Source of the DNA: Fragilariopsis cylindrus CCMP1102
Taxonomy: Eukaryota > Bacillariophyta > Bacillariophyceae > Bacillariales > Bacillariaceae
Direction: 5' to 3'
Assembly: GCA_900095095.1 (NCBI GenBank)
Contig: FMBT01000528.1
Location: 1-59,910, forward strand
Length of the DNA stretch: 59,910 nucleotides
Shown: positions 31,394 through 43,884 of the stretch, piece after piece
How the letters are laid out: each line of letters begins with the position of its first letter
How positions within the stretch are numbered: the stretch's first letter is position 1
Notes under the pieces: model-generated
Databases searched by the model: none
Told to the model about the DNA's origin: nothing
The model's input: the letters and a program-made list of their open reading frames with translations, nothing else
Position numbers and translations under genes: made by a program

Positions 31394-32958
31394 TTTTCTC
31401 CTGCAACTGGTGCATTGGCTGTTAACGGAGAAACATACTCCCCGTAAACGGATTCGGGTAGACGTGTAACAACAAATTGTGGAAATAGATCTGTAAGAAT
31501 TGATTCGAATTCATCAATTGCATCGTGTCGTTTGAAACAAATATCTTCAATGGCCTCCGCTGGCAATCCCCAACAACCCAACGATGCGACTTCATCCTCA
31601 TTCTCATCCTCATCATCATCGGTATCGGGAACGTCTTGAATTCCTCCTCGTATCCATCGATTTGGGTCGGGACCATTGACAACATCGTTCCAATCTTTAT
31701 CATTATCTACCAATGACGTCGACGACGACGACGACGACGACGATCTGCCATTGACGACGTCCAGCATCCGCTTCCTTAAATCGTTACTAATTAGCTCATC
31801 GAAGACGACGACTGTACTCGTGTCCCAAAATGTTGCTGTTGTTGTTGTTGTTGTCGTCGTAGTTGCTGTCGTCGTACTTGTTCCAGAATCATTATTGTTC
31901 ATTATTTGAGTATTAGCACCATCAATTTCAATTCGAATCGTTGGAGTGTACATCATAGTTATCTCGCTATCTTCGTCACTACTACTCCCGGTATCGTCAT
32001 TATAGTGAACCGGTATTCGTAATCCGTATTGATATATTTCGTTTTCAATAATAGTAGTAACATCATCAATATTATCATCTACACCGTCATTGTTGTTCCC
32101 CGGAATATCAGTGCTAGTGCTAATGCAAGTAGCAGCAGCAGTAGAAATTTGCTGGATGGATAAAAGGACCGGTTGATTGAGTTGCCCCGTTTCATAGATC
32201 AAATTATCCATTCGTTCAGCGATTGAAGATTGTAATAATTCTATCGATTCTTCATCAAGATTTGATCGCAATACCAGAACTCTACCCAACGTTCCGATGA
32301 CGACACTACTACTACTACTACTACTATCCTTGTGGTCGGTATTTTTTTGTGTGTTCTGTGTCTTTATACTATTATTAGTTATTATCATCTTAGCATCAAG
32401 ACCAATTGTTTCAGCATAACAATCCTCTATTGTCTTGATAAGTACATTAAATTCTTCTTCATTCAATCCCGATGATGCGTCCACGTGGAGGATAGGTATG
32501 GAATTGGGATTATTAGAATTATTCACGTCATCGTCGGTTTTTTGTATCTCCTCTAACGCCTGAGCAAGTAAATATGCTTCTTCTTCATTCAATCCAGATG
32601 ATGCATCATCCACGCTCGTCATCGTCGACACTATTGGTTCATCTTTCTCGTCATCGTCGACAGAAATGTTTGAGGCTGACGACGATGATAATGATGATGA
32701 ATATAGCGTCGTCATCGATTGCTTCTTCCGTCTTCTATCGTTGTTATACTCGACGATAAAAGAACGAGACGATGATAGTTGTTGTTGTTGTTGTTGTTGA
32801 CTGACGTTGATGTGATGACGACTATGATCATTAGTATTTAAAAATCCGTTCTTAAAAACCACAGCAATATTATTGGTTAATGTGGTAGTCGTGGTCGACC
32901 ATGATGCAACAATTGTTGTATAGGTTAGTAGTAGTAGTAGTAGTAGCATTCTCTTCAT
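30907..32958 (-). CDS. 2OG-Fe(II) oxygenase, prolyl 4-hydroxylase-like, secretory
   Basis: 683 residues, intact. Residues 1-19 are a signal peptide. The C-terminal domain has the iron triad H540-x-D542 ('YHIDGD') and H619 ('DIMHTVVPP'), with a 2-oxoglutarate-binding Arg at about 633 ('NRPRYSFVWK'). Between them is 'FMSCLVYLNEEWDGDTWGA', typical of prolyl 4-hydroxylase-like oxygenases. Substrate may be proline in secreted proteins, but this is family-level inference. The N-terminal half is low-complexity and contains a repeated 'DASSGLNEEE' motif (two copies, residues about 117-175). Tail-to-tail with the PC-esterase-like gene, 138 bp apart. Confidence 0.8.
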
Positions 32959-33508
32959 TGTGGAATGAAAGCGTAATATTGATACAGGTAACGTTAGGTA
33001 CTCAATAGACTATTCAACAGTTTCTTTCGAAGTTTGATTGATGTACAGTATTCAAAATCGTCCCACGAATTTGGATTGGTTGTCATGTTTGGGGGATTTC
33101 TGGTGTTTGCAGGGGTAATAAAAAAGAGGGATGCGACACGGCGTCTATCCTGAATCCGTCGTCCGCACGCGCGATAAAATCATGTAAAATTGAAAATATT
33201 ATTTTTCTCAAAAAACCCAGGCCAAAAAGATAAAAGTTGTCCTCAGCTGATTTTTTTCAGTCACAATTTACTAGTAAAACTATAGTACTTTCAACAGCAT
33301 GCAGCTTACAAACTATTCATTTTAAATTCAAATTCAAATGTATTTTCTAAACCCATTTAAAACCAGGAATAGGAAAATATTAACCGTTTCTGTTTAATAC
33401 AAGTGTAATTTATAATCATTTCTGACTGAAAATTGCATGAATTATACAGTTGTTTTTAAAGAGTGAATTTAGTGTTTGAGTCCCACGAAATTAAGTCATG
33501 ATTTGTTC
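32959..33508. other. Intergenic, no gene seen
   Basis: Promoter side of the oxygenase gene and 3' side of the fucosyltransferase-like gene. AT-rich, with no repeats or RNA genes recognised. Confidence 0.45.
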
Positions 33509-35670
33509 TTAAAACGGACAAGAATCGTAGTGGGGAAAGGATAGTGCCTCGACAACATTGTATCCCCTCCAGGCACCGTATTCATTCATTTTTTCCAGCA
33601 TCCTGGTACGAGCGGTCGAAAGATAGCTCTTCCTCTGGAGCAAAAAACGTGTCCGGAGATCCCAACAAACGATGCGATCTAGATCGTAAAACCGACCCAA
33701 TGGTGCTTCCGGATCGAAAGAATCGACGAGTATCTTGGAAAACACCACGTGATGCAACCCAATCTTGTACCATCATGGTTCGCAATTCTCATTCTGAGTA
33801 CAGAAAAGAACTACTCTTAATACTTGAAAAACCCTTCGTAGTAAACGATGAACCATGTTTCGAATGCGGAAATATGACGCAATCCTGGTATCCAAGAATT
33901 TAGCAATGGAAATTGGGGGGATCGACCATGTCCTCCGTGATCCATTCTTCTAGCCCACCTGGTAGATACTTGTAATTGTTGTTCCTGAGGTTTCGCCCAC
34001 TGTCCACTTTCACCTCCGCTACTCACTTGGGCAGCGGCACTCGAATCTGAATTGTTGAATGCCCTAAAAAATCGCGCAGCCAACAAATCGTGTGAAAAGC
34101 TAGATACTTCTGTCCCTATAAAGATATGGCCATCCAGTCCTAAGAAGTAATTCAAAATAGCACCAGAAGTTGAAGGTCGATGCCCATAAACTGTTCCACC
34201 AAGTGCCTCGGAACCGAATTCTATAACCGAGACCTTCCCGTTCCACATACCACTAAGAGACTTGCCATCTTCACTATCGCCGTGATTTGTAAGTCGGTTC
34301 AAGAGCTGTAAGTTGTCTACGGCGATCCAATTTATTGCAGTATCATCTCTTTTCGTATTATTTTTGAAAATTCTTCGGCAGTGTTCCTTCTTTCTCTAGG
34401 TATTGTCGATTGATGGGCATGAACACTGCGTCCACGGGTGGTACCTTCCACTTGGATTCGATCATATCAATTATGTCTTGCAAATTCAAGACTTTTTTAT
34501 CCCTGCACAAGGGATGTTTTTGCATATTCTGGTTCGACGCGGGCGTGAAGTGTCATGTATCGAAAGGAGGATTTCGACGAGGACGCCTGTTTTAGTAGAT
34601 AGTTCTTCGAACGATCGACAACAGCCTGCAGGGCTGGATGAGGTCGCAATGCTCCCTGTAGCATGAGAATTTCGGCTGGATTTCGTCGATGATCTTTATG
34701 CAAAATTCCTTTTCCTTGGACATAATGCATATATCGCCCAAACAACTGTGTACGTAAACCCATAGGGTCTTGTTTGTGTCGCTTTTGCTTTATAACCAAA
34801 GTTAGATGGATCCAATTCATTGTGTATATCCGGATCATAAAAAACCAACCGTGGGAGCCAATTTGGATGACGCGATGTTTCTTTCTCCTGATATTTTTCT
34901 TCGTTATAACTATATCGGTTCCAATGCTCAACATCAAAGTAAAAAGCGAATGGATTAAATTTATTCGTCCCATAGGTATCCTTATGCCGCACACTTTCAA
35001 AAAGAAGTTGCTCGTGGCCTCCATAGTTCGCGAGCATAACGAGCGTCGCCAGGCCCATGATTTGGTTACGAAAACCGGCAATAAATCCTCCACAAGACGA
35101 ACAAGCGAAGGAAAAGGTTGTAATATTGTTCCCATTGGCATCTTTTCCACGGGCATTGGTCGATAAATATGAGTTATTTAGTTCTTGCTGTTTGCCGAGA
35201 AGGTAGTTGCGATGTAATCTAGTGAATTCATCCACATCAGTCGTACCATAGCTGTAGTTCGTCAATGGCGTTGTTTCCATGAATTTCGTGAAGACGCTGC
35301 TATCGGTGTTTGCGTAGGTTTTTGCGCCGGCTTTTGGGGATGCAGAAGTACCATTGGAATCTGCAGGACCTACCAACGATGCGTCGACGTTGGTGCTTAT
35401 GTCGGATTTTGCGTCGAGTAAAGCCGACATCGTTGTTGTCGTCGTCCCCACATCTCTACCTTCTATTCTAGGCAGTTGCAAGCCGCCATAACTTGTTGAG
35501 GAAGAAGGAAATAAAATGCGTACAATCAAGTTCCCAAGAAAGAACAGAACTCCCAATGAAATCACATTCTTAAGTCGCCGTGGTGGTGGCTGTCTTGGGG
35601 TACTCCAATCGCTATTTTCTTCGTCTGCAAGACTTCTACGAAGTACATTACGAGACCTGAGCATCGACAT
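33509..35670 (-). CDS. O-fucosyltransferase-like Golgi glycosyltransferase, frame-disrupted
   Basis: Starts at ATG 35670 with a short cytosolic tail, a membrane segment ('VISLGVLFFLGNLIVRILF') and a lumenal part. Blocks of the GDP-fucose O-fucosyltransferase-like family appear in order but in different frames: 'GFRNQIMGLATLVMLAN', 'NPAEILMLQGALRPHPALQ' (34,700-34,650), 'YMTLHARVEPE' (34,560), and 'VIEFGSEALGGTVYGHRPST' plus 'IFIGTEVSSFSHDLLAARFF' (34,230-34,060). The frame breaks near 34,700, 34,500 and 34,300 and after 33,817. The final piece to 33509 ('GYNVVEALSFPHYDSCPF') is assigned only weakly. Conserved residues are intact, so this is an indel-containing or recently damaged gene. Head-to-head with a sulfotransferase-like gene. 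Confidence 0.65.
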
Positions 35671-36018
35671 GTCTGGGGCAGTAGGAACGGGAGTGTAATA
35701 ACGAATCGATCTAGCATGTATACAGTAGTCTTATTCATACATTAAGTCACTTTAAGATCGTTCGTTGGAGTAGATCATTATTTTATTGTAGTCTGATTCT
35801 TTTAATCTCTATTGTGTTGCTTTGAAGTCGTGTACAAATCGTAGCACGTTGTAATAGACATGAACACATACAACATGATCTGCAGCAATTTGTTAGGAAT
35901 CGGTGGATTCGCCCAGTGCGATTGGGCCCAGACTTTGGATCTTGGATTACGAAAATCAATAGTCGCGCGTGACTGAGGGTCTGCCCTTCGCACGGCTATC
36001 CAGGTTTTTAAAAAAAAG
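35671..36018. promoter_or_regulatory. Divergent promoter region
   Basis: 348 bp between the divergent fucosyltransferase-like and sulfotransferase-like genes. It presumably drives both. No distinct motif seen. Confidence 0.4.
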
Positions 36019-36951
36019 ATGAAAGAAGACCATTGTGTGCTTCATGTAGGTCCTGGTAAGGCAGGCACAACTTCCATTCAAGCAACACTCGCCAAGAAAT
36101 GGAGCGAGCTGTTGCTTCGATCCAAAAATTACACAAATATTGGTAATAACGCAATCATTTTGAAAAGTTGTAAATTGGCAAAATGCAACAGTACCTTATC
36201 GTCTCCTCCAAAAGGAGGACAAAAATTTGGTCTGGTCCAGCAGATTTTTAGTGGGTTTAAACGCCGAGATGCGTCGAGAGTGGATAGCTGTAACGAGAAG
36301 CAAATAAAATATGAGGGTTGTCTTTAGCTACCATTGCCTACATGAGGTTATGTCCAGTTTATATAATCAACACTACAAAGATAGCAGGATTCCAACCAAG
36401 GCCATCACATATGGCCATCACAACTGGCCAGGCATCAACAGTAACTACAACATTCAATCCTTTTTGAAGTATAGAACAAATACTGATTTGAATGAGCATG
36501 TTTCCGTTCAGCACTACCAAGCATGGAGCAAAGATTTTTCTGTTTCGATTTTTAACGTTCATCAGGAGGGGGATTTGGCAACAAACTTCATTTGCCAAAC
36601 AATCCCAGGTGCAAACAAGATGTGCCAGCAATTGACAGACAGCTCCAATTAGAAAGGGCTCCAGAGCAACGGCTTAACGTTGTACATTGATTGTGACATG
36701 TTGGCAGTTCATGCGTACGAGCAAGGGCTCATCCACGAGTCTGACAACCAATACAAATTAAGCCTGGCCATCCAAGTTGGGAACGGATCTGTCCCTAACA
36801 TGCCCAAACAAAGATATGCTTGAGGAATTCTACCACTACATATATAACCTCGTAATAGCGATACCTCATATTTTCAATTACAGACAAAAAGGGGAGCTCT
36901 CAAAGCGAAAACACGAAGCATTGAGTCCCGTCACGAGTGAAAGTACGTAAT
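36019..36951 (+). pseudogene. Sulfotransferase-like gene, frame-disrupted
   Basis: The first 102 codons begin with a PAPS-binding P-loop ('LHVGPGKAGTTSIQATL'), the 5'-PSB motif of sulfotransferases. A one-base shift near 36310 leads to a second frame with 'SYHCLHEVMSSLYNQHY' and 'SVSIFNVHQEGDLATNFI', stopping at 36652. Coding-like text continues in further frames ('DMLAVHAYEQGLIHE', 'YRQKGELSKRKHEAL') to about 36951. No signal peptide or membrane anchor precedes the P-loop, so the 5' end may also be missing. It would transfer sulfate to a glycan if functional. Called a pseudogene because of at least three breaks, although indel errors are possible. Confidence 0.55.
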
Positions 36952-37072
36952 TTAAAAAAAAATGTGGATAATTCAAAAACAAGAATCGGATGCTTTGTCA
37001 TGTTGACATTATTATATGGTCTGCATACCGGTACCACATATGATCACCCAAGTACCGTCCTCGTATCGAACA

Positions 37073-39071
37073 ATGAGCAAGATAATGACTAGCAATTTGA
37101 AATGCTTGCTTCCGGCGAAGAGATGTATGGTATTATTTGTAGCATTGGTTGCTATAATTCTTTCATCGATTAATACCAATACCTACACTACCAACGCGTT
37201 TGTTATTCCATCATATTCTACTGCGCCTACTACTAGGATCTTAACTTTCACGTCATCGTCATCTTCTACAAGAAATATCAAGAACGACAGATGTAACCAC
37301 CGCATCCACAACAATAATGATGTTGCTCAGTTGCGATTTTTCAACGATGGGGATCATCATCATCATTCATTGTCGCAGTCGCAGCTGGACGCTTCGACAA
37401 CGTCGACATCGGCAACGACATCCACGTCGTATACATTGACGTTGTCTTCTGATCAAAAATCGATATTCTCAGTCGGAATTTGGTGTTTATTAGATATTGT
37501 ATTTCGACGTATATTTCAAAGATTGGACATTGCTAGTAAATTCCCTTCCTCATTGGGAGGATGTGGTGTTATGTTAACAATTTTATTATTGTTGACGAAA
37601 TCCTCGTCGTCAACGGCAACAAACGAAAACAAAAACAAAAACTCACTACTGCATCGTATCCTTTCTCCTGGTGCTGCATTATTAGCTAAATGGTTGCCCG
37701 TATTTTTTGTGCCATCATTGGTAACATTACCATTGGTAGGAGGTCTCGAAAGTTTAGGTGGTTCTACTGAGGTAAGGAAATGACACAGTTCAAAGCAAAA
37801 AGTAATGTATAACCTTTGTTATTATTACTTACCTAACCAATGATGGATGATACTCCGTTATTTACTGTATTATTTACATATCACGCAACCAAACTACTAT
37901 CTTTTTGCTTTGTCAACACTAGATATTAAAAACACTTGCCGTCGTAGTGGGAGGATTTTTCTTTACTCTACTAACAACAGCAGGAGCTGTAATAGGAGTC
38001 GGAAAACTAATGGGAAAGGAAACAGATGATGAGGATACTAATAGTAGCAGTAGTAGTACACCATTCGGTACCGAGGATAAGGAAGAAGAAAATATTGATG
38101 TGGCATCACCACCACAATTAGAAGTTGTTGCAACAACAGCGATGCCTGATGTTCCTGTTCCTGTTACGAGACCCTTCTCGGATGAACTTATGAAAAAGTT
38201 ACGTATCGTTGCTATTCTTAGTGGATTAGCAGCATTAGAGGGTGCATCACCTGTATTTGCATCAGGGCCTGCAAAATTATTGATAAAACTCAAAACACCA
38301 ATATTATCATTATTATTGGGATCGACGACATTGTCAGGGTTTGTATATGGTTCACGTTTATCAAAACAATTCAAAAAGATTATACATCCACTAATTACAT
38401 GTTCAGCACTAACATGGGCTGTTATGGTTGTGTTTGCGAAGTGTACCGGACGGACGTTCTTTAGTTTGTTATCAACGTACAAAATGGGAAAAGGATTTCA
38501 TGGATTGTCTGGAACAGGTGCTGGTGATATTCTTTTGTTCGCATTGGGACCGGCCGTTATGAGCTTGAGTATTTCTATGTATGATAAACGCGATCTAATT
38601 CGAGATAACTTTTTGCAAATTATATCGGCCGTATCTGTATCATCACTCGGTGGTTTGTTCGGGACTGCGTGGATGGTACGATTGATGGGATTAACAATGC
38701 CATCATTTCGAGTAGCACTATTATCACGCAACATAACAAGCCCCTTAGCAATGGCTATTGCCGGCTTATTAGGTGCAAGTGCCTCTACTGTAAGTATTGC
38801 TGTTAGTTTGGTGGTTGTAACAGGACTGTTCGGTGCTAATTTTGGTGCCGCTATTTTGACTGCGACTGGTATTCAAAATCCCGTAGCAAGAGGTATGAGT
38901 ATTGGTGCGGCGGCACACGGATTAGGTACAGCAGCCTTCGTCGATGAGAAGGATGCCTTCCCCTTCGCGGCAATATCGATGGCACTTACTGCAACTGCAT
39001 GTACATGTCTCGTATCTGTTCCAGTTATCAAGAAACTGGTTCTTCAAATTGCATTAAACGGAGCACTGTAG
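37073..39071 (+). CDS. PLGG1: Plastid glycolate/glycerate transporter (PLGG1-type, LrgAB fusion)
   Basis: Two exons, 37073-37771 and 37923-39071, with a 151-bp GT-AG intron that keeps frame; about 615 residues. The LrgA-like part is in exon 1 and the start of exon 2 ('WLPVFFVPSLVTLPLV'). The LrgB-like part has 'GDILLFALGPAVMSLSISMY', 'RNITSPLAMAIAGLLGAS', 'NFGAAILTATGIQNPVARGM' and 'GAAAHGLGTAAFVDEKDAF'. In plants PLGG1 exports glycolate and imports glycerate across the plastid envelope in photorespiration. A signal peptide followed by 'TTNAFVIPS' fits the bipartite plastid presequence of diatoms (ASAFAP-like, Phe after the cleavage site). The ATG at 37073 was chosen because it places this signal at the N-terminus; an upstream ATG at 37016 is in frame. 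Confidence 0.92.
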
Positions 39072-40415
39072 TTGTAAAGTATGATACCCACACCAGAAGA
39101 GAGAAATTAATCTGATATGGTTATATTGTATCGCAGAAACGAAAGAGAAGTTGACCACCACAAAAGTCGGCTGGCGAAATTATCGATAACGTTAGACGCT
39201 ATCACAAAGAATAACTAGTTATATCATAATCAATATTGCTGTTATACAGAATTACTACATTAATTCTATTAACGTAACCGTAGCGCACAGATTTGACAAT
39301 ACAATCTCCACAGTATTCAATAATAATACTCGTACTGGTAGTACTAATAGTAGCCTTTTGACTTCTGTCCTGATGGTGAGTAGAGATATAATATAAAGTA
39401 GTGCAGTTTCTGTTGTCTTTTCTTGCAAAGCTATCATCGTAAAACTGCTGAATTTCTCCTTTTATCAAGACATTTTGCTCATAAACAGGAGGAGTGCTAG
39501 AAAGGTAGGTAGGCAGAAAAGCGCTGTGTTGCTTAACGAAATCAAATCAACTAGTGAGAGATTCTTCCACACAGAGACTGTTGATTTTCCTCCTTTATCA
39601 GAGTAGATGAAAGTGAGGATAGGAACGTAAATGACCGGCGGTGTGAGGTATTGCACCACAATATTATTGGGCAGTAGGAGTGTCATAGTCTTATAGCAGT
39701 TTATTATAATAATGTACATCAGATAATCATCCAAGGTAAAATCATCCCATTAGCATACAGTAGCGCTTTCATCCAAGTAGGGTACAGTATGTTGTCATAT
39801 CTTCAAAAATTCTGTATGATAATTTAAGATGGTCAAAAGAAACACCCAACTTTATGAAGAAAGGTGATTGGTATGTTGTTGTCTGGTAGGACTAGAGCAG
39901 AGCAGAGTAGAGGTTGCAATGCTTAAAATATCTGTTGGATTTTTTGAATTGGAGAAACACAATGACATTGTCAACATACAGTACCTAGCTAGCAAGCAAT
40001 ATATAATATGATGTACTGTGTATACTGTCTCGCGTGTATATAAAAAATAATACTTCTTCTGCTCATGATGGAAATTAATATAAAAAACGTTAACCTTAAT
40101 AGAGGTAGGCAGCACAGCAGTCATCACGATGGAATGAATCAAAACATTTTTCAAAAAGAATCCCTGCATTTCACATTCATTGCTTTTATGATTTTTGCCA
40201 GACCAGCCAGCATTTGTTTTTTTTATGATTCTTGCTGTGTATGCAAATGGCTACTGTACAATAGTATCATCAGTCTATCTAGCTAGCTAGCTATCTGAAC
40301 CGTCGTCTCTACCCGTACAATACCCTCTCATGAGATACTAACAAAAGAATCTCGCCTTCCATAATCTCAACAACGCACAAACATCTCGTTCGTCGTACTG
40401 TACAATATTATTAGG
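39072..40415. other. Intergenic, no supported gene
   Basis: About 1.3 kb. Minus-strand ORFs at 39202-39468 and 39465-39734 are short and without recognisable similarity. The end must hold the nucleotide-transporter promoter. 'CTAGCTAGCTAGCTATCT' near 40275 is a short simple repeat. Confidence 0.45.
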
Positions 40416-42829
40416 ATGTCCCGTATTAGTAGTAATACGAGTACACGTACACGTGAAAGTCGAGACAATGACGAAAACGACTACACATATAATCCTCGTA
40501 TAAATGAGGCACAGCAACAACAACAACAAGATGAAGAGGAAGAGGAAGAGGAAGATGAAGATGACGAGGAAGTGTATGAAGATGCACCTATTAATCAAGG
40601 ATTGTTATCAAGAAAACGAAAAACTATAAATAATTATTACAAACAGGATGCTGCAACAACGACTAATAAAAATGAATGGATGAGACCCTATTGGTTAGGA
40701 TTTGGTTTATTTTTAATTTTATTTGCATTTTGGTTATTAGATTCCTTAAAGGATCCAATATTTGTGAAATTAGTCGATGGTAAACTGAGTAGACATCAAC
40801 CCTATGCAAAATTATGTAGTGTCGTAACAACACTACTGATCGTATGTCTACTAGAATATTGGACCAATTTAAAACAAAAATGGAAACGTCAACAGGAAAT
40901 TGAAATTGACAATGAAATTATACCTTCTACTGAAATATTAGATCCTGTGGGTGGTATCTGGAAAAGAATACAAATGAAATCTGCATCATTAGCTGGTGGT
41001 GGTCGTTGTACTACTACTACTACTACTACAGCTTTTGCTTCGTCAGAATCAAAAGGGGGAGGAAGAGGAAGAGGAGAACAGCAAGGAAATTCAAATTCAA
41101 ATTCAAATGCAATGGATGATATTGCATCCATTGATATTTTTTATTATATCGGTATTCCATACTTGATAATGTTCTCTATTATATCTTATTTCGTTTGGAG
41201 GTTCGAACAAAGACAAAATACAATCATTTCAATACAACCATCATCATCATCATCCTCGGGATTACTATTATTATCATCCTACTCCACAGTATCAGGATCA
41301 TCCACAAATAATTACTATACAAATACAAATACGAGCAACAATAATCAAAATCAAAATCAAAATGAAGAAGAAAATCCATGGGGGTATTATATATTAGGTT
41401 ATATATTATATGCCACAGTGGAATCATTTGGTTCCTTAGCAGTTGCAACATTTTGGTCCTATACAAATTCCACCTTAAGTTTACACGATGCCGAACGGTA
41501 TTATGGTCCGATACTAGCCACAGCACAACTGGGTGCAATTGGTGGTTCGACATTAGTCGCTACCGGACGATGGGAAGCCTCGTACCTATTAATTGTAGTG
41601 GCATTATCCATTATATTACAATTACTTATTATGCATGGTTATGATCGTCGATTTGAACCCACCAATGTATTAGTTGTGGAACAACAACAATACCAACATA
41701 ATAATAGTAACAATAAAAACTATCAAGAAGATGATACACGTTCTGTCTTAACATGGCAGGATAATAATGCAACAATCACAAAACCATTCTGGTCAGGATT
41801 GTATTTAATTTTTCAACATTCCTATGTCTTATTAATTTTGGGTGTTTCATGTCTATATGAAGTATCGATGACTTTATTAGATTATCAGATGAAACTATTA
41901 GGTTTTGCTAGATTTAATGACGATGATGCGAATGTTGTTGTTGGGGGTGGTGTTAATGTGAATAATAGCAATAACAATAACAACAACAAGAACAACATTG
42001 ATGATATGTCCTTTACGGAGTTTATGGGTCATTATGGACAGGTTGTTAACATAACTAGTCTCATATTTCATCTCTTCTTTTTCCATTCCTGATACGTCGA
42101 GTTGGATTAAGAAAAACATTATTATTATTCCCGACAATGTTATTAATTGTAACATTCTTAGCATATGGAGCATTACCTGGAAATTTAACTGTACTATTTG
42201 TTTCATTAAGTCTCTTAAAGGCAATGACGTACAGTGTACATGACCCATCGAAAGAAATGTTATATATCCCAACGTCGAATGCTGTTAAGTTACGAGCAAA
42301 ATTTTGGATTGATGTTGTTGGGGAACGTATAACAAAAGCAATCGGATCAGGATTTAATACATTCGCCAAGAATATCGAACAAAGTGTTCAGATTGGATCG
42401 GTACCAAGTTTGTTATCAGCCTTAGGATTATGGTCAGTTTGTTACTATGTTGGTTTACGATTTGATAAATTATTAGCAACAGGAAAGATTGTTGGATTAG
42501 AACATTCCATTGATCCGTCTACGTACAAACGAGTACCAACACGAGGAGAAGAAGAAGAACGAGATTACATCGACAATAATAACGATGATGACGATGATGA
42601 TCCACGCAACTATGACTATCGTGATGAACCATCTGAAGTAGAACTTCGTTATTTCGAGGAAGACAATGTCAGTACTCTTGATTTAATGGCCGATCCAGTT
42701 CGTGATGCATTAGAAGGTACTACCACAGTAAATAATAACAACAACAATGAAACTTCGTCGTCGTCGTCGTCTTCAAGAAGAGAAATAGTAAGCGGGATAG
42801 AACTACCACCGTTCTCTCGGATACGATAG
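40416..42829 (+). CDS. NTT: Nucleotide transporter, NTT/TLC (ATP/ADP translocase) family (one frameshift)
   Basis: About 800 residues after allowing one shift in a T-run at about 42,070-42,085, where 'SLIFHLFF' continues as 'PFLIRRVGLRKTLLL'. Seen: about a dozen hydrophobic segments, 'FWLLDSLKDPIFVKLV' near the start of the membrane part, 'CLYEVSMTLLDYQMKLLGFA' and 'PTSNAVKLRAKFWIDVVGER', which match the bacterial/plastid-type ATP/ADP translocase family. These proteins exchange nucleotides across plastid or endosymbiont membranes. The N-terminus is a 75-residue acidic, Gln/Glu-rich extension without a signal peptide, so a standard diatom plastid presequence is absent. The membrane part contains long Asn-rich and Ser-rich loops. 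Confidence 0.8.
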
Positions 42830-43098
42830 AATACGTAAAAATAGCTACTGACAAAGCAAATATAATCGAATCAAGCTAAAGATAAGATTTTAGACGTTTT
42901 TGCGTGAAATGAAGTGAAGTCGCAGTAGTACTATTTGGATTGTAATGTAATGTGATGTACATAGTAGCTATGATCGTATCAGATTGTTTTTGTTCTAGAT
43001 GATTGTAGAAGTTCTGTTTTATTTGTATTTGTATTATATTTAAAAATGTTCTATTTATACTAAGCATAAATAATCCACTCACGTATGTTACTGTAATT

Positions 43099-43884
43099 CT
43101 ATTCGGTAGTCGCGATAACACAAGAAAATAGTCCCGAAACACGTCGGATAATACCACTGCTTTTTCTTTGTTGTTGCTTTCTTCTTCCTTTCTTTTGAGT
43201 GTTGTTCATTAGTTGCTGTTGCTGTTGTTGTTGTTGTTGTTGCTCACTAGTTATTATTGGTGTTGCTTTCTTTGTTGATATCGTCGATGTCGTATTTGCT
43301 TGTAATGCTTTGTTGTTGTTGTTATTCTGCTGCTGCTGCTGCTGCTGTTGCTGTTGCTGTTCATCAATCACATAATTGATATTATATTCAAATAATTCAA
43401 CATACGCTGATCCGGTCATGGGTTTGATTTTGATAATTTTTCCATTCCTTTTATTAACAGTCGCAATCGAATGGAACTGTAATAACTTAGGTGGAGCAGT
43501 GGTAGTAAATTGATCATCATTATTATCCAAGATAATATCGAATGTATAATGGAATGTTTCATTGTCTAAAATTTCCATAGTAAGATTTTGAACACGCAGT
43601 CTTCTTTTATAATTACATTTTGCTTGACATAGTAAAAAATCTTTTCTATATGATCGTCCATTAAGATCTAGTCGTATCGTCTTATAGAAGGTCGTATCAA
43701 ATAAATATTCTAACTGGGTAAGTCCACCAAAGTCTGTACTTGTACTTGTATTTATACTATTTGGCATCATAATGTGTTGAGAAAAACTCTCAAGGCACAT
43801 CCGAAGATTATTCATCGCGGTCCTACTCGGCGATGACGATGACGAATACGCCGATGTTGATGTTGATGTTGATATAGTATCCAT
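43099..43884 (-). CDS. Unknown protein, possible NTF2-like fold, poly-Gln tail
   Basis: 261 residues, intact. Residues 50-170 have alternating strands ('TFHYTFDIILDN', 'LLQFHSIATVNKRNGKIIKI') weakly reminiscent of NTF2/SnoaL-like domains, but I cannot name a family. The C-terminal third has two poly-Gln tracts and basic clusters (KKGRRKQQQRK). No signal peptide or membrane segment. It is convergent with the nucleotide transporter. Confidence 0.5.
   Translation of the reverse strand: MDTISTSTSTSAYSSSSSPSRTAMNNLRMCLESFSQHIMMPNSINTSTSTDFGGLTQLEYLFDTTFYKTIRLDLNGRSYRKDFLLCQAKCNYKRRLRVQNLTMEILDNETFHYTFDIILDNNDDQFTTTAPPKLLQFHSIATVNKRNGKIIKIKPMTGSAYVELFEYNINYVIDEQQQQQQQQQQQNNNNNKALQANTTSTISTKKATPIITSEQQQQQQQQQQLMNNTQKKGRRKQQQRKSSGIIRRVSGLFSCVIATTE

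Noticed and set aside
39202..39734. Two adjacent minus-strand ORFs (88 and 89 codons)
   Set aside because: In different frames with Ile/Tyr-rich, AT-driven composition; no evidence of a gene.
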